A DNA stretch of 64,000 nt, taken from the NCBI RefSeq assembly GCF_039655865.1, contig NZ_JBBYXL010000015.1, positions 62,001-126,000 on the forward strand. Direction: 5' to 3'. The notes under the pieces were generated by a model. The model did no database searches and was not told the origin of the DNA. It saw only the letters and a list, made by a program, of their open reading frames with translations. The stretch is from Prosthecobacter sp. SYSU 5D2 (GTDB lineage: Bacteria > Verrucomicrobiota > Verrucomicrobiia > Verrucomicrobiales > Verrucomicrobiaceae). The translations under genes were made by a program, and so were the position numbers. Positions 53,049-63,800 of this stretch are shown here, piece by piece; position 1 is the first letter of the stretch; each line of letters opens with the position of its first letter.

Positions 53049-55643
53049 GTGAAGTTCACTTTTTCCATCCTCTGCCTGTTCATTGCCCCGGTCGCCTCCG
53101 CTGCTGTGGAGCTGTCTTTTGAGAAGGACATCCGTCCCATCCTCAAGGCGCACTGCTTCCACTGCCATGGTGAGGATGGCCACATGAAGGGCGACCTGGA
53201 TGTGCGGCTGAAGCACTTCCTGGAAAAGGGCGGTGAATCCGGCCCTTCCATCGTTCCAGGAAAACCGCACGAAAGCCTGCTGCTGGAGGTCGTCAAAAAC
53301 GGCGAGATGCCCAAGGCAGACAAGAAACTCAGTGCCGGAGAAATCGCCAAGATCGAGCAATGGATTGCCCAAGGTGCGAAGACGGTGCGGCCGGAGCCGG
53401 AGCAGATCACGGGGCCTTACATCACGGAGGAGGAGCGTGCCTGGTGGGCCTATCAGCCCATCCGCCGCAGTGCCGTGCCAGCATTGAAGAGCACAGGCAA
53501 TGCCGTGGATGCCTTCATTCAGGCCCGGCTGACGGAGTTAAAATTGCAGCCATCCTCTCAGGCCGACCGCGCCACGTTGATCCGCCGCGCCGCCTTTGAC
53601 CTCACCGGTCTGCCGCCCACAGCGGCGCAGGTGCAGGCTTTTATCAAGGACACGCGGCCGGATGCTTATGAGCGCCTCATTGATGACCTTTTGCAGTCGC
53701 CCCAATACGGTGAGCGTTGGGGCCGCCACTGGCTGGACGTGGTCGGTTATGCTGACAGTGAAGGTTACAACGACATCGACACGCCGCGCGACACCGCTTG
53801 GCGATATCGCGATTACGTCATCCGCGCTTTCAATGCGGACAAGCCTTTCGATGCTTTCATCCAGGAGCAGCTCGCCGGCGATGAGATGATCCCCATGCCG
53901 CCTCAGAATCTCACCCCTGAGCAGCAGGACAAACTCATCGCCACCGGCTTTCTGCGCATGGCTCCGGACGGCACCGGCAGCCGCAATGACGATGCCGCCC
54001 TGGCCAAAAACAGCGTGCTCACCGAGACGGTCAAAATCGTTTCCAGCTCTTTGTTAGGCATGACCGTTGGCTGTGCCGAGTGCCACGACCACCGGTATGA
54101 CCCCATCCCGCAGGTGGATTTTTACAAACTGCGCGCCCTCTTTGAACCGGGCATGGACTGGCAGAAATGGCGCGACCCCAAGCAGCGGGAAATCTCCCTG
54201 CTGACCGAGCATCAAAAAGCATTCTCCAAAGAACTGGAAGCGAAGGCCAAGGAAGTTGAGGCAGAAGTGCAGCCAAGACTGGTGGAGCTGCAGGCCTGGG
54301 TCTTTGAACAAGAGCTGAAAAAGATCCCGGAGGACAAACGCGAGTTTGCTAAAACTGCAGGTCTGGCCTGGCAAAAGGACCAAAAATCGCTCAGCGAAGA
54401 TCAAAAAAAATATTTGGGTGACCATCCCTTCCTGAAGGTGGCGGCCAACGCCGGTCCCCTGAACCTTTTCCTAGCCAATTACGACCGCGAGAAAGAGCTG
54501 GCGGATTTTCTGGCGGACAACACCGCCCGCGCCAAAGCCATCCGCGACCAAAAACCTGTTGAGGAAACTGTTCGTGCTTTTGTTGAACCGGTGGCCTTTG
54601 GCAACAAGTCCGCATTGCCAGTGACCAAACTCTTCCTTCGTGGCAATTACAACAGCCCCGGCCCGGAAGTGAATCCCGGTGACCTCACCATCCTGCGTCC
54701 TGAGCAGCCCATCGAATTCCCCGCCAAGGACCGCAGCCTGCCCACCACGGGCCGCCGTCTCGCCTATGCACGTCATCTCACTGACGGTAAACATCCCCTG
54801 CTGGCGCGAGTGCTGGTGAACCGCTTCTGGCTGCATCACTTTGGCCGCGGCCTGGTGAATACGCCCGGCGATTTTGGCACCCAGGGAGAGCTGCCCACGC
54901 ACCCGGAACTGCTGGACTGGCTGGCGGCCGAGTTCATGGACAATGGCTGGAGCCTCAAGCACCTGCACCGCGTGATGATGACCAGCGCCACCTACCGCCA
55001 AAGCTCGGCCAAACGGCCTGAAGCCGAGCGCGTGGACGTGGCCAACGCCCGCTACTGGCGCATGAACGTCCGCCGTCTGGAGGCAGAGACTCTCCGCGAT
55101 GCCATCCTGGCCACCACGGACCGGCTCAATGCCGCCTCCTTCGGTGCACCTGTGCCCATCTTTGAAGATGCCAATGCCCAGGTCGTCGTCGGCATGGACA
55201 AGCCCACCCCCGGCGGCCTGGAATTCCGCCGCAGCGTGTATGTGACGCAACGCCGCAGCACACCGGTTTATCAGCTCGCCGCCTTTGATGCCCCGCAGAT
55301 GGAGCCTAACTGCGAGTTGCGCAACGTCAGCACCGTCGCCCCGCAGTCGTTGCTCATGATGAACAGCGCCTTTCTGGTGGAGCAGTCGCAGTTTTTTGCC
55401 AAGCGCATCCTTCAACAGGGTGCCGCCGATGCCCGCGCCCAGGTCACCTCTGCTTGGAGGCTTGCGTATGGAACCGAGCCTGCCAGCGCGGATTTAAAAG
55501 ATCTCGAAAACTATCTGACCGAACAATCTGCCCTGCTCTCCAGTCAGCCGCTGAAAAAGGGCGATGTGGATCCTGTTGAAAAAGCCCTGGCCAGCCTGTG
55601 CCAGGTGCTGCTTGGGTCCAACCGTTTCATGTATGTGGACTGA
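53049..55643 (+). CDS. DUF1549/DUF1553 secreted protein with planctomycete cytochrome c domain
   Basis: An 864-residue exported protein with a GTG start at 53049 (codes for the initial Met of MKFTFSILCLFIAPVASAA, a signal peptide). Domains: planctomycete cytochrome c domain with AHCFHCHGEDGHMKGDLD (heme CxxCH, about residues 35-52), DUF1549 (about 145-340) with a second heme-like motif VGCAECHDHRYDPIPQ, a coiled segment and C-terminal DUF1553 with FWLHHFGRGLVNTPGDFG and YWRMNVRRLEAETLRDAI. It is followed 37 nt later by a DUF1501 gene, so the pair is coexpressed. This is the longer two-heme form compared with the copy at 4758, which has an Ig domain and unusual heme spacing. Confidence 0.94.
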   Translation: MKFTFSILCLFIAPVASAAVELSFEKDIRPILKAHCFHCHGEDGHMKGDLDVRLKHFLEKGGESGPSIVPGKPHESLLLEVVKNGEMPKADKKLSAGEIAKIEQWIAQGAKTVRPEPEQITGPYITEEERAWWAYQPIRRSAVPALKSTGNAVDAFIQARLTELKLQPSSQADRATLIRRAAFDLTGLPPTAAQVQAFIKDTRPDAYERLIDDLLQSPQYGERWGRHWLDVVGYADSEGYNDIDTPRDTAWRYRDYVIRAFNADKPFDAFIQEQLAGDEMIPMPPQNLTPEQQDKLIATGFLRMAPDGTGSRNDDAALAKNSVLTETVKIVSSSLLGMTVGCAECHDHRYDPIPQVDFYKLRALFEPGMDWQKWRDPKQREISLLTEHQKAFSKELEAKAKEVEAEVQPRLVELQAWVFEQELKKIPEDKREFAKTAGLAWQKDQKSLSEDQKKYLGDHPFLKVAANAGPLNLFLANYDREKELADFLADNTARAKAIRDQKPVEETVRAFVEPVAFGNKSALPVTKLFLRGNYNSPGPEVNPGDLTILRPEQPIEFPAKDRSLPTTGRRLAYARHLTDGKHPLLARVLVNRFWLHHFGRGLVNTPGDFGTQGELPTHPELLDWLAAEFMDNGWSLKHLHRVMMTSATYRQSSAKRPEAERVDVANARYWRMNVRRLEAETLRDAILATTDRLNAASFGAPVPIFEDANAQVVVGMDKPTPGGLEFRRSVYVTQRRSTPVYQLAAFDAPQMEPNCELRNVSTVAPQSLLMMNSAFLVEQSQFFAKRILQQGAADARAQVTSAWRLAYGTEPASADLKDLENYLTEQSALLSSQPLKKGDVDPVEKALASLCQVLLGSNRFMYVD

Positions 55644-55680
55644 TCCTTGCTGCTGCTTTTAATTCCTGTCTCTCATCGCC

Positions 55681-57117
55681 ATGTCCTCCTGCCTTTCCCG
55701 CCGCCATTTTTTAGGCACCAGTGCTTTTAATCTGAGCTCGCTCGGCCTCATGTCCCTGTTGCAAAAGGATGGCCTGCTGGCTGCCAATGCACCCGAGAAG
55801 CCGCTGCTGGAGCGGGTGACGTATGACAACCTGCCCAAGCAGCCTCACCATGCGCCACGGGCCAAGTCCATGATCTCCCTCTTCATGGGTGGCGGCCCCA
55901 GCCACATGGACATGTTTGATCCCAAGCCCCTACTGAACAAGTGGGACGGCAAGATCTTCCCGGGTGGTGAAATCAAGTTCGACAACGCCGGCGGCGCCAC
56001 CCGCACCGTCATGGGCAGCCCTTTCAAATTTACCCCGCATGGCGAATGCGGCATGGAGCTTTCCGAGCTGATCCCGCACACCGCCAGCATCGCCGATGAC
56101 ATCTGCCTCATCCGCAGCATGAACCTCACTGGCATCCGCAATCACGTCGCGGGCATGAAGGCACTGGATACTGGCAGCGGCCTCAGCGGGCGCCCGGCTC
56201 TGGGAAGCTGGCTGAGCTACGGCCTGGGCAGCGAATCGCAAAACCTGCCATCCTTTGTTGCACTTGTGGTTGGGAAAAACCCGCCCGGCTCGCCTTACTG
56301 GGCCAGCGGCCTGCTGCCCTCCGTCTTCCAGGGTACCCATGTGCGTGAGCAGCAGCCGCGCATCATGAACCTGGACCCTCCCGCCTACCTGAAAGGCCCC
56401 GCCCAGGAAAAACAGCTCTCGCTTTTGGACAAGCTCAATGGCCGCCACCTGCTGGAGCATCCCGGTGAGCTGGACCTGCAGGCCCGCATCGCCAGTTATC
56501 AACTCGCCGCCCGCATGCAGACTGCCGCCAGCGATGCTCTGGACATTTCCAAAGAAACGGACGCCACCCGGAAACTCTACGGCACCGAAGACACCCGCAC
56601 CCGCCGCCTGGCGGAGGCCTGCATCATCGCCCGCCGTCTGGTGGAGCGCGGCGTCCGTTTTGTGCAGATCTGGGATTACTCCTGGGACATGCACGAGAAC
56701 ATCAATGAATCCCTCCAGCGCCGCTGCGCCGCCAATGACCAGCCCAGCGCTGCGCTGGTGAAGGACCTCAAATCACGCGGCATGCTGGATGACACCCTCG
56801 TCTTCTGGGGCGGCGAAATGGGCCGCCTGCCAGTGATCCAAGGCCGGGGAAATGCCAAGCCGGGCCGCGACCACAACACCGACGGGTTCAGCATCTGGAT
56901 GGCCGGCGGTGGAGTTAAAAAAGGCCACATCCATGGAGCCACCGATGAATGGGGCCTCCATGCCGTGGACCAGGTGGTCCATCATTACGATTACCTGGCC
57001 ACCGTCCTGCACCTCTTCGGCCTGGATGCGAACAAGCTGACCTATAAACGCAATGGCCGCGCCGAAACCATCCTCAATGGCATGCCCGGCCAGGTGGTGA
57101 AGGGTATACTCTCGTAA
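55681..57117 (+). CDS. DUF1501 family protein
   Basis: A 478-residue DUF1501 protein, the second in this window. The N-terminus has a twin-arginine-like motif (LSRRHFLGTSAFNLSSLGLM). Core signatures: MISLFMGGGPSHMDMFDPKP, IRSMNLTGIRNHVAGMKALDTG, RRLVERGVRFVQIWDYSWDMHENI and MGRLPVIQGRGNAKPGRDHNTDGFSIWMAGGGVKKG, the last with the conserved GRDHN. Immediately downstream of the DUF1553 gene (37 nt), an order that is the same functional set as 4758-8460 but transcribed in the opposite gene order. The fold is related to alkaline phosphatases, but no enzymatic role is proved. It converges on midA, 10 nt away. Confidence 0.93.
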   Translation: MSSCLSRRHFLGTSAFNLSSLGLMSLLQKDGLLAANAPEKPLLERVTYDNLPKQPHHAPRAKSMISLFMGGGPSHMDMFDPKPLLNKWDGKIFPGGEIKFDNAGGATRTVMGSPFKFTPHGECGMELSELIPHTASIADDICLIRSMNLTGIRNHVAGMKALDTGSGLSGRPALGSWLSYGLGSESQNLPSFVALVVGKNPPGSPYWASGLLPSVFQGTHVREQQPRIMNLDPPAYLKGPAQEKQLSLLDKLNGRHLLEHPGELDLQARIASYQLAARMQTAASDALDISKETDATRKLYGTEDTRTRRLAEACIIARRLVERGVRFVQIWDYSWDMHENINESLQRRCAANDQPSAALVKDLKSRGMLDDTLVFWGGEMGRLPVIQGRGNAKPGRDHNTDGFSIWMAGGGVKKGHIHGATDEWGLHAVDQVVHHYDYLATVLHLFGLDANKLTYKRNGRAETILNGMPGQVVKGILS

Positions 57118-57127
57118 ACTTGACGGC

Positions 57128-58180
57128 TCATCGCTTGTACAGCATCAGCACCCGGAACAGCCGCCCCATGAAGGCCGGATGCGTCAGGGAATGATACTGC
57201 CGCAGCAGCGCCTGGGTATTCGTATCCGTTTTTCCCTCCAGACCGGCCAGCACGGATAAACCAAGTTTGCCCAGGAACCGGCCCTGCAGCTCATACGTCC
57301 GCAGTTTCATGCCTGCGGATTCCGCCACCTCGATCAGCCGCGTAAAGTTCACATGCGTAGTCAGGTCGCATTCGCCCAGGTCCTCCAGCACGCGGTCATC
57401 CGTCTGATGGCCCTTATACCGGCGCAGGGTGCCGGTCTTGCGTTCCGGCGAATACAATTCCGCCTCATCAAAGCCGTAATCGGCGACGTAAACCGCCCCG
57501 CAAAAAGGCGCGGCGGCCAGTTCGGCCATCCAGTCCAGCGCTGCCAGATTGACCTCGGTGGTGTATCCTTCCCCCAGATCCACGGGCAGCCGTTTAAGCT
57601 CGGCAGCCAGTTTTTCAGAGGACGGCGGGCCGGGTATAAACCCCAGGCCATCGCCCTCCCTCTGAACGTAGAGCTCCTGCCATGCGGCACCATCCCAGCG
57701 CACCAGGTGTACCGGCATGGCATCTGGCAGCTCATTACAAACATAAAACGCAGGAACGGCAGGCAAATCCGCCAGCGAGGCGACCCAGCGCACACGTTCT
57801 TCAAAATGCGCAAGCCGTTGACGCTGAGCATCTTCGTATCGAGGATTCGGTTCCACGATGAAATAAGGTACATCCACCGCAGCGAGGATGTCCTCTGCCA
57901 GCTGGCCGTCATGCGCCGCCTGCTCGATGATGACAAAATCCGCCGGACTGCCCATCTCCGCCTTGAGTTCCAGGGCCAGTTTTCCCAGCAATCTGCCATA
58001 CAGCGGTCCCACCGAAACGGCGGTATAAAAATCCCCGCTACGCCCGATCCGGCGCGGCCCCGGACCATAATATCCATATTCGGGGTGGTACAGAGCCTGG
58101 TCCATCACCTCGGCAAACGTCAGCCTGCTGGAAAATGAAGCGGAAATCTTGTCGTGCAAAATGCTTGTCAAGGTGGTCAT
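57128..58180 (-). CDS. MidA/NDUFAF7-type SAM-dependent methyltransferase
   Basis: A 350-residue protein of the MidA/NDUFAF7 family (PF02636). The N-terminal ITFAEVMDQALYHPEYGYYGPG-like segment (SRLTFAEVMDQALYHPEYGYY) is characteristic, followed by GDFYTAVSVGPLYGRLLGKL, a SAM-binding region (IIEQAAHDGQLAEDIL, VEPNPRYEDAQR), the NELPDAMPVHLVRW block and ADYGFDEAELYSPERKTGTLRRYKGHQ. In mitochondria the homologue methylates an Arg in the 49-kDa (NuoD-like) subunit of complex I; a similar role in bacteria is plausible but not proven. The start at 58178-58180 is chosen over a 9-codon longer frame. Divergent from the PBP gene with a 70-nt gap. Confidence 0.9.
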   Translation of the reverse strand: MTTLTSILHDKISASFSSRLTFAEVMDQALYHPEYGYYGPGPRRIGRSGDFYTAVSVGPLYGRLLGKLALELKAEMGSPADFVIIEQAAHDGQLAEDILAAVDVPYFIVEPNPRYEDAQRQRLAHFEERVRWVASLADLPAVPAFYVCNELPDAMPVHLVRWDGAAWQELYVQREGDGLGFIPGPPSSEKLAAELKRLPVDLGEGYTTEVNLAALDWMAELAAAPFCGAVYVADYGFDEAELYSPERKTGTLRRYKGHQTDDRVLEDLGECDLTTHVNFTRLIEVAESAGMKLRTYELQGRFLGKLGLSVLAGLEGKTDTNTQALLRQYHSLTHPAFMGRLFRVLMLYKR

Positions 58181-58250
58181 TGGGAAACAAGTGGCGCAAA
58201 CGCACAACAGCCATTAAGTTATCACCCCTTGCAATCAAGGGCATCCCCTC

Positions 58251-60776
58251 ATGTTTGGCAAAGATTTGGAAACTAAACCCCAGACGAACTGGCGCGGCGA
58301 GACCGGGCTGAAGCTTCCCTTTTACCGTCGTGTCTGGTTCAGCGCACTCATGGCCCTGTTGATCCTGGTCGGTCTGACCGGTCTCGGCACGTATGCCATC
58401 ATCGTAGCACCCTTGCATGAAAAAGCCCAGACCTATGACCTGGAGGAAATCCGCAAACTGGAGGCCGCCAGCATCATTTATGACCGCAACGGCGAGGAGC
58501 TTTCCCGCATCTACGTGCTTAATCGCACCCCGGTGCCGATCAAAGAGGTGCCCCAGCATTTCATTGATGCGCTGACGGCCCAGGAAGACAGCCGCTTTTT
58601 CCAGCATGACGGAGTGGACTACATCGGCCTCACCCGTGCCGTGATTGAAAACATCAAAGCAGGCCGCACCACCCAGGGTGCCAGTACCATCACCCAGCAG
58701 CTTGCCCGGCAGACCTTCGGCCTCATGGAGAAGAAGTACAAACGCAAGATCGTCGAGGCGTTTGTGGCCCAGCGGATTGAGAAGAAGTTTACCAAACCGG
58801 AGATCCTGGAACTTTATCTGAACCGCATTTTCTTCGGTAAAAATTTCTACGGCATCCAGGCGGCTGCGCTCGGTTACTTTGGCAAAGATGCCAGGGAACT
58901 GACCGTGGATGAAGCCGCCACCATTGCCGGCCTGATCAAAAGCCCCAACAACATTGAGCCCATCGGCCATCCGGAACGGGCGGTCAAGGAACGCAATTAC
59001 GTGCTGGAGCGCATGGTCATTGAGGGCAGCCTGAGCCGTGGGGATGCAGAGCGCTTCAAGCTGAAGCCCATGGTCACCGCCCCTCAAACCAGTGATCCCA
59101 GGCTAAGCTACGTTTTCGACGAAGTCCGTCAGGAGGTGGTTTCCATTGTCGGCGAGGAACGGGCGGCCATCGGCGGTTTTCAAATCTACACCAGCATTGA
59201 CAAGGATCTGCAAAAGGCGGCCGAGATTGCAATGAAAAAACGCCTGGCCGAGGTGGAGACCCGCGAAGGGTATGCCCATCAGACCTACACCCAGTTCCGC
59301 GGCATTCTGGGAGAGTGGTTCGGCAAAAAGACGAAAGGCGAACTCACGCCGGAAATGTCCCGGCCCATTCCCGAATACCTGCAGGGGGCGGCCATCGTCA
59401 TGGACAACACGGACGGCTCCATCCTGGCCATGGTGGGCGGGCGTGACTTCATTGACAGCCAGTATAACCGCGCCACCGACGGGGTGCGCCCGGTAGGCAC
59501 GGCGTTCACACCCTTTGTCTATGCCGCCGCCTTTTCCAAACCCGGTTACTTTCCGATGAGCCCCCTCGCCGATGAACCCCTGGACAACCGGCGGGTCATG
59601 ATCGGCGGCCTGACCGGCATCCTGGGTGAGTGGGGCATGGAAGTTCCCGATCCCAAATGGTCCCGCAACCCCATCAGCGCCCGTGAGGCCCTGGTAGGCT
59701 CCCACAATTCTGCCACGGTCCGCCTTGGCGAGCGCATTGCTTTGGAAGGCGGGCGTATCCGTCAGGATTTCCGGGATTTCGCCAAACTCGCCGGCATTCG
59801 CACTCCGCTGCGGGAATTCCCCTCCACTTTCCTGGGGGCCACGGAACTCCGGCTGGATGAAATGTGCCTCGCCTATTCCTGCTTTCCCACATTAGGAAAG
59901 CGCCCGCCGAAGCAGCACCTCATCCAGCGCATCACCGATTTCCGTGGCAAGACCGTCTTCCAGCTTGATGAGAAGACGCTGCAGCCGGTCCGCGCCATGG
60001 ATGAGATCGCCGCCTACCAGACCCATACCTGCCTGACGGAAGCCCTGCATCGCGGCACAGGCGCGCCATCCATCGAATATGGCCTGGGTGATTTCCCGGC
60101 AGGCGGAAAAACCGGTACCCATTATGAATCCAAGGACTTGTGGTTCCTGGGTTATACCTCGGCAGTGACCTGCGGTGTGTGGGTGGGCTTTGACCGGCAT
60201 AAAACCATCTATCCCGGTGCCTTCTCCAACAAGATCGCCCTTCCGATCTGGACGGACATCATCAATGCCTCCACCAAGGTGCGGACACCCATGGAAATCA
60301 ATCCGCCAGAGTCCGCCGAGCGCATCGAGATCTGCCGGGTCAGCGGCCTGCGGGCCAGCGACTTCTGCTATGACAAGGTCAAGGGACCCGACGGTGTTGA
60401 GCGTTCTGTGCGTAGCACGTATTCTGAATATCTCCGCCCCGGCACCAGCTTTAACATGACCTGCCCAGTCCATACCGGCGAAGGGCTGCCTGCAGATCTG
60501 GCCCGTTTTCACCAGTCCATTCAAAACACCACGGATACGGCGCTTTTGGCCGAAGCTAGCAAGTTCGCCAATGTGGAACCGGTGTATCTTCAGGATCCCA
60601 TCATTATAGGTGAGGACCCCTACAATTCTGAAAAGCCCATTCTGCGTGCCCGGCCGGTGAATGATGACGGCACTCCGATCCTGCGGGCTCTTCCCGTGGG
60701 TGTGGATGAAAGCGGGATTTCTGAACAGCCGGTCATCAAACTCAAGCCGCCGCCACCGATGAAAATCGAGTTGTAA
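58251..60776 (+). CDS. Class A penicillin-binding protein with intact transglycosylase and degenerate transpeptidase
   Basis: An 841-residue bifunctional PBP-like protein. N-terminal cytoplasmic tail, one membrane helix (about 30-53), then a GT51 transglycosylase (about 70-270) with catalytic Glu112 in TAQEDSRFFQHDGVD and intact GASTITQQLARQTF and KFTKPEILELYLNRIFFG motifs. The transpeptidase domain follows (about 370-720). Its SxN motif (Ser484-His-Asn486) and KTG motif (Lys620-Thr-Gly) are present. The SxxK site reads RPVGTAFTPFVYAAAF, with Thr417 where Ser and Thr420 where Lys should be; I checked the codons ACG (59499-59501) and ACA (59508-59510). The nucleophile is therefore lost and this domain is probably non-catalytic. 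A roughly 120-residue C-terminal extension follows. Confidence 0.93.
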   Translation: MFGKDLETKPQTNWRGETGLKLPFYRRVWFSALMALLILVGLTGLGTYAIIVAPLHEKAQTYDLEEIRKLEAASIIYDRNGEELSRIYVLNRTPVPIKEVPQHFIDALTAQEDSRFFQHDGVDYIGLTRAVIENIKAGRTTQGASTITQQLARQTFGLMEKKYKRKIVEAFVAQRIEKKFTKPEILELYLNRIFFGKNFYGIQAAALGYFGKDARELTVDEAATIAGLIKSPNNIEPIGHPERAVKERNYVLERMVIEGSLSRGDAERFKLKPMVTAPQTSDPRLSYVFDEVRQEVVSIVGEERAAIGGFQIYTSIDKDLQKAAEIAMKKRLAEVETREGYAHQTYTQFRGILGEWFGKKTKGELTPEMSRPIPEYLQGAAIVMDNTDGSILAMVGGRDFIDSQYNRATDGVRPVGTAFTPFVYAAAFSKPGYFPMSPLADEPLDNRRVMIGGLTGILGEWGMEVPDPKWSRNPISAREALVGSHNSATVRLGERIALEGGRIRQDFRDFAKLAGIRTPLREFPSTFLGATELRLDEMCLAYSCFPTLGKRPPKQHLIQRITDFRGKTVFQLDEKTLQPVRAMDEIAAYQTHTCLTEALHRGTGAPSIEYGLGDFPAGGKTGTHYESKDLWFLGYTSAVTCGVWVGFDRHKTIYPGAFSNKIALPIWTDIINASTKVRTPMEINPPESAERIEICRVSGLRASDFCYDKVKGPDGVERSVRSTYSEYLRPGTSFNMTCPVHTGEGLPADLARFHQSIQNTTDTALLAEASKFANVEPVYLQDPIIIGEDPYNSEKPILRARPVNDDGTPILRALPVGVDESGISEQPVIKLKPPPPMKIEL

Positions 60777-60867
60777 AGGCCGCACCAGCAAGGGCCAAAG
60801 ACAAACTGACAACCGGCTGCATTTTTGGGGAGAAATCTGCCGCCAACTGGCTAGGCTGGGCAGGCCA

Positions 60868-63800
60868 ATGGCCGATTCCTTTGTCCACCTCCACCTGCAT
60901 TCCGAATACTCTCTCCTCGATGGCGCGGTCCGTTTGGACGATCTCGTCAAGCGCACGAAAGAGCTGGGAATGCCTGCGGTCGCGGTGACAGACCATGGAA
61001 ACCTTTATGGGGCCATTGATTTCTATATGGCCGCCCGGAAGGCGAAAGTGAAGCCCATCCTAGGCTGCGAGGTTTACCTGGCCCCAGGCTCCATGCATGA
61101 CAAAAAGGAAGTGCAGGGCCGCAAGCGCGCCTCCCACCTGACGCTCCTGGCTGCAAGCAACGAAGGTTATGAAAACCTCTCCCGCATCGTCACGGAGGCG
61201 CACCTATATGGCCAGTGGTACAGCCCCCGGCTGGACAAGGACCTGCTGCGCAAACACAGCAAAGGCCTCATCTGCCTCAGCGGCTGCATCAACGGGGAGG
61301 TCAACCAGCTTCTGCTGACCGACCGCAAAGACGAAGCGGAAAAAAGCCTCCTGGAATTTCGCGACATCTTCGGTCCTGAAAACTTTTACCTGGAGCTCCA
61401 TGACCACGGCATGGAGCAGCAGCGCACCGTCGCGCGCCAGCTCATCGAATGGGGCAAAAAGTATGATTTGAAGACCGTCGCGGCGAATGACGTGCATTTC
61501 ATGGACCGTGACGATCATGAAAGCCATGACATCATGATCTGCATCGGCACAGGTGCGAACGTTCATGATACCAACCGTCTGACCTATTCCCCAGAAGTCT
61601 ATTTTAAGACGGCGGAAGAAATGCGCGCCCTTTTCAAAGAAGTGCCGGAGGCCTGCGACGCCACCCTGGAAATCGCCGAAAGGTGCAACATTGATATCCG
61701 CCTGGATTCCACCAGCATTGACCGGTATCCCCAGTATCCGCTGGAAGGCCAGTGGACAGACCGCAATGTTTACCTGCGCCATCTTTGCGAGGAAGGCCTC
61801 ATCCGCCGCTACGGTCGCGACCGTGCCCTAAACGATGAAGCCCTCCGCCAGCGTATGGACTATGAGCTGGCCCTGCTGGCGGAAAAGAACTTCACCAGTT
61901 ACTTCCTCATCGTCTGGGACTTCATCAACTGGGCACGCGAGCACGGCATCCCCGTAGGACCAGGGCGTGGTTCTGCCGCAGGCTCCGTCGTGGCGTATGT
62001 GCTGGGCATCACGGACATTGATCCGCTGCGCTTCGAGCTGGTGTTCGAGCGCTTCCTGAACCCTGAGCGAGTCAGCCCTCCGGATATTGACATCGACTTC
62101 TGCCAGACCCGCCGTGGCGAGGTCATCCAGTATGTGCGTGAGAAATATGGTGACCTCAGCGTCAGCCACATCATCACCTTTGGCACCATGGGTGCGAAGT
62201 CTGTTGTGCGCGATGTAGGACGTGTACTGGGCTGGAGTTATGGTGATGCCGACCGCCTTTCCAAGATGATCCCCACCGAGCTGAACATCACGCTCGCCGG
62301 CGAGGACAAGGTGGACAAGGCTACGGGCAAGAAGATCCACATTGACGGGGCCATTGACAAAAACCCGGAGTTGAAAGCTTACATCGAGAACGACAGCAAT
62401 GCCCAGGAACTCTGGAAGCATGCCACGTTCCTGGAAGGCATCACGCGCGGCACAGGCATTCATGCGGCGGGTGTCGTCATCGGTGACCGTCCCCTGTATG
62501 ATTTCATCGCCCTGACACGAGGCAACGAGGAGGAAATTGTCTCCCAGTTTGCCATGAAACCGCTCACTGAACTGGGCATGCTCAAGATGGATTTCCTGGG
62601 GCTGAAAACGCTGACGGTTATCCACGAGGCCGAGTACTGGGTGCAGAAACGGGTGCCTGGTTTTAACACCTCTGACGCGCCTTTGGATGACGTCAAAACA
62701 TTTGAGATGTTGCAGCGGGGGGAAACGGTCGCGGTGTTCCAGATGGAATCTGGCGGCATGATCAATACCTGCAAGCAGCTCGGTCCAGACAAGATCGAGG
62801 AGATCATCGCTATCCTCGCCCTGTACCGTCCGGGGCCCATGCAGTTTATTCCCGACTACATCCAGCGCAAAAAAGGCCTGGAAGAGGTGGAGTATCCGCA
62901 CCCGCTGCTGGAGAAGATCGCCAAGGAAACGTATGGGATTCTGGTTTACCAGGAGCAGGTGCAGCAGGCCGCCAACGTGCTTGCCGGATTTACTCTCGGC
63001 CAGGCTGACTTGTTGCGCCGGGCGATGGGTAAAAAGGATGCAGCTGAAATGGCCCGCCAGCGTATTGCCTTCGTTGCCGGCTGCAAAACCACCAACGACA
63101 TCGGTGACAAGCAGGCCAACGCTGTTTTCGACTTGCTGGAAAAGTTCGCCCAATACGGCTTCAACAAATCCCATTCCGCTGCGTATGGGATTGTGACATA
63201 TCGCACGGCTTATCTGAAGGCCAACTATCCGGTCGAGTTCATGACCGGCGTGCTCAGCCTGGAAGTCAGTAACACGGACAAAATCGCCAACTTCGTGAGC
63301 GAGTCCTTGCGCATGGGCATCCCGATCCTGCCACCGGACATCAACCGGTCGCTGCTCAAGTTTTCCCCTGAGCGCACCAAAGACGCCAGCCCGGACATCG
63401 AAGGCCCCAATGCCATCCGCTTCGGCCTGAGCGCGGTGAAAAACGTCGGTGAAGCCGCCATGGCCACCGCCATTGAAGAGCGTGAAAAAAACGGCCCCTT
63501 CAAGAGCCTTGAAGACTTTGCCGCACGCATGGATACGCGGGCAGTGAACAAGAAGCTGCTGGAAGCGCTAGTGAAGTCTGGTGCCTTTGATTTCACCAAG
63601 GAGCACCGGGCTTCCCTGTTCGCCAAACTGGAGCAGGTGCTGGCTTCCGCCGCCTCCGCCCAAAAGGATAAAAAAGCGGGCCAGGGCGGCCTGTTTGATG
63701 ACTTTGCCATGGCTCCGCCGAAGAAGGCCGCAGCCCAGGTGGCCATTGAGCCTTGGACCATGGATGAGACGCTGGCTTTTGAAAAAGAGCTGCTCGGTTT

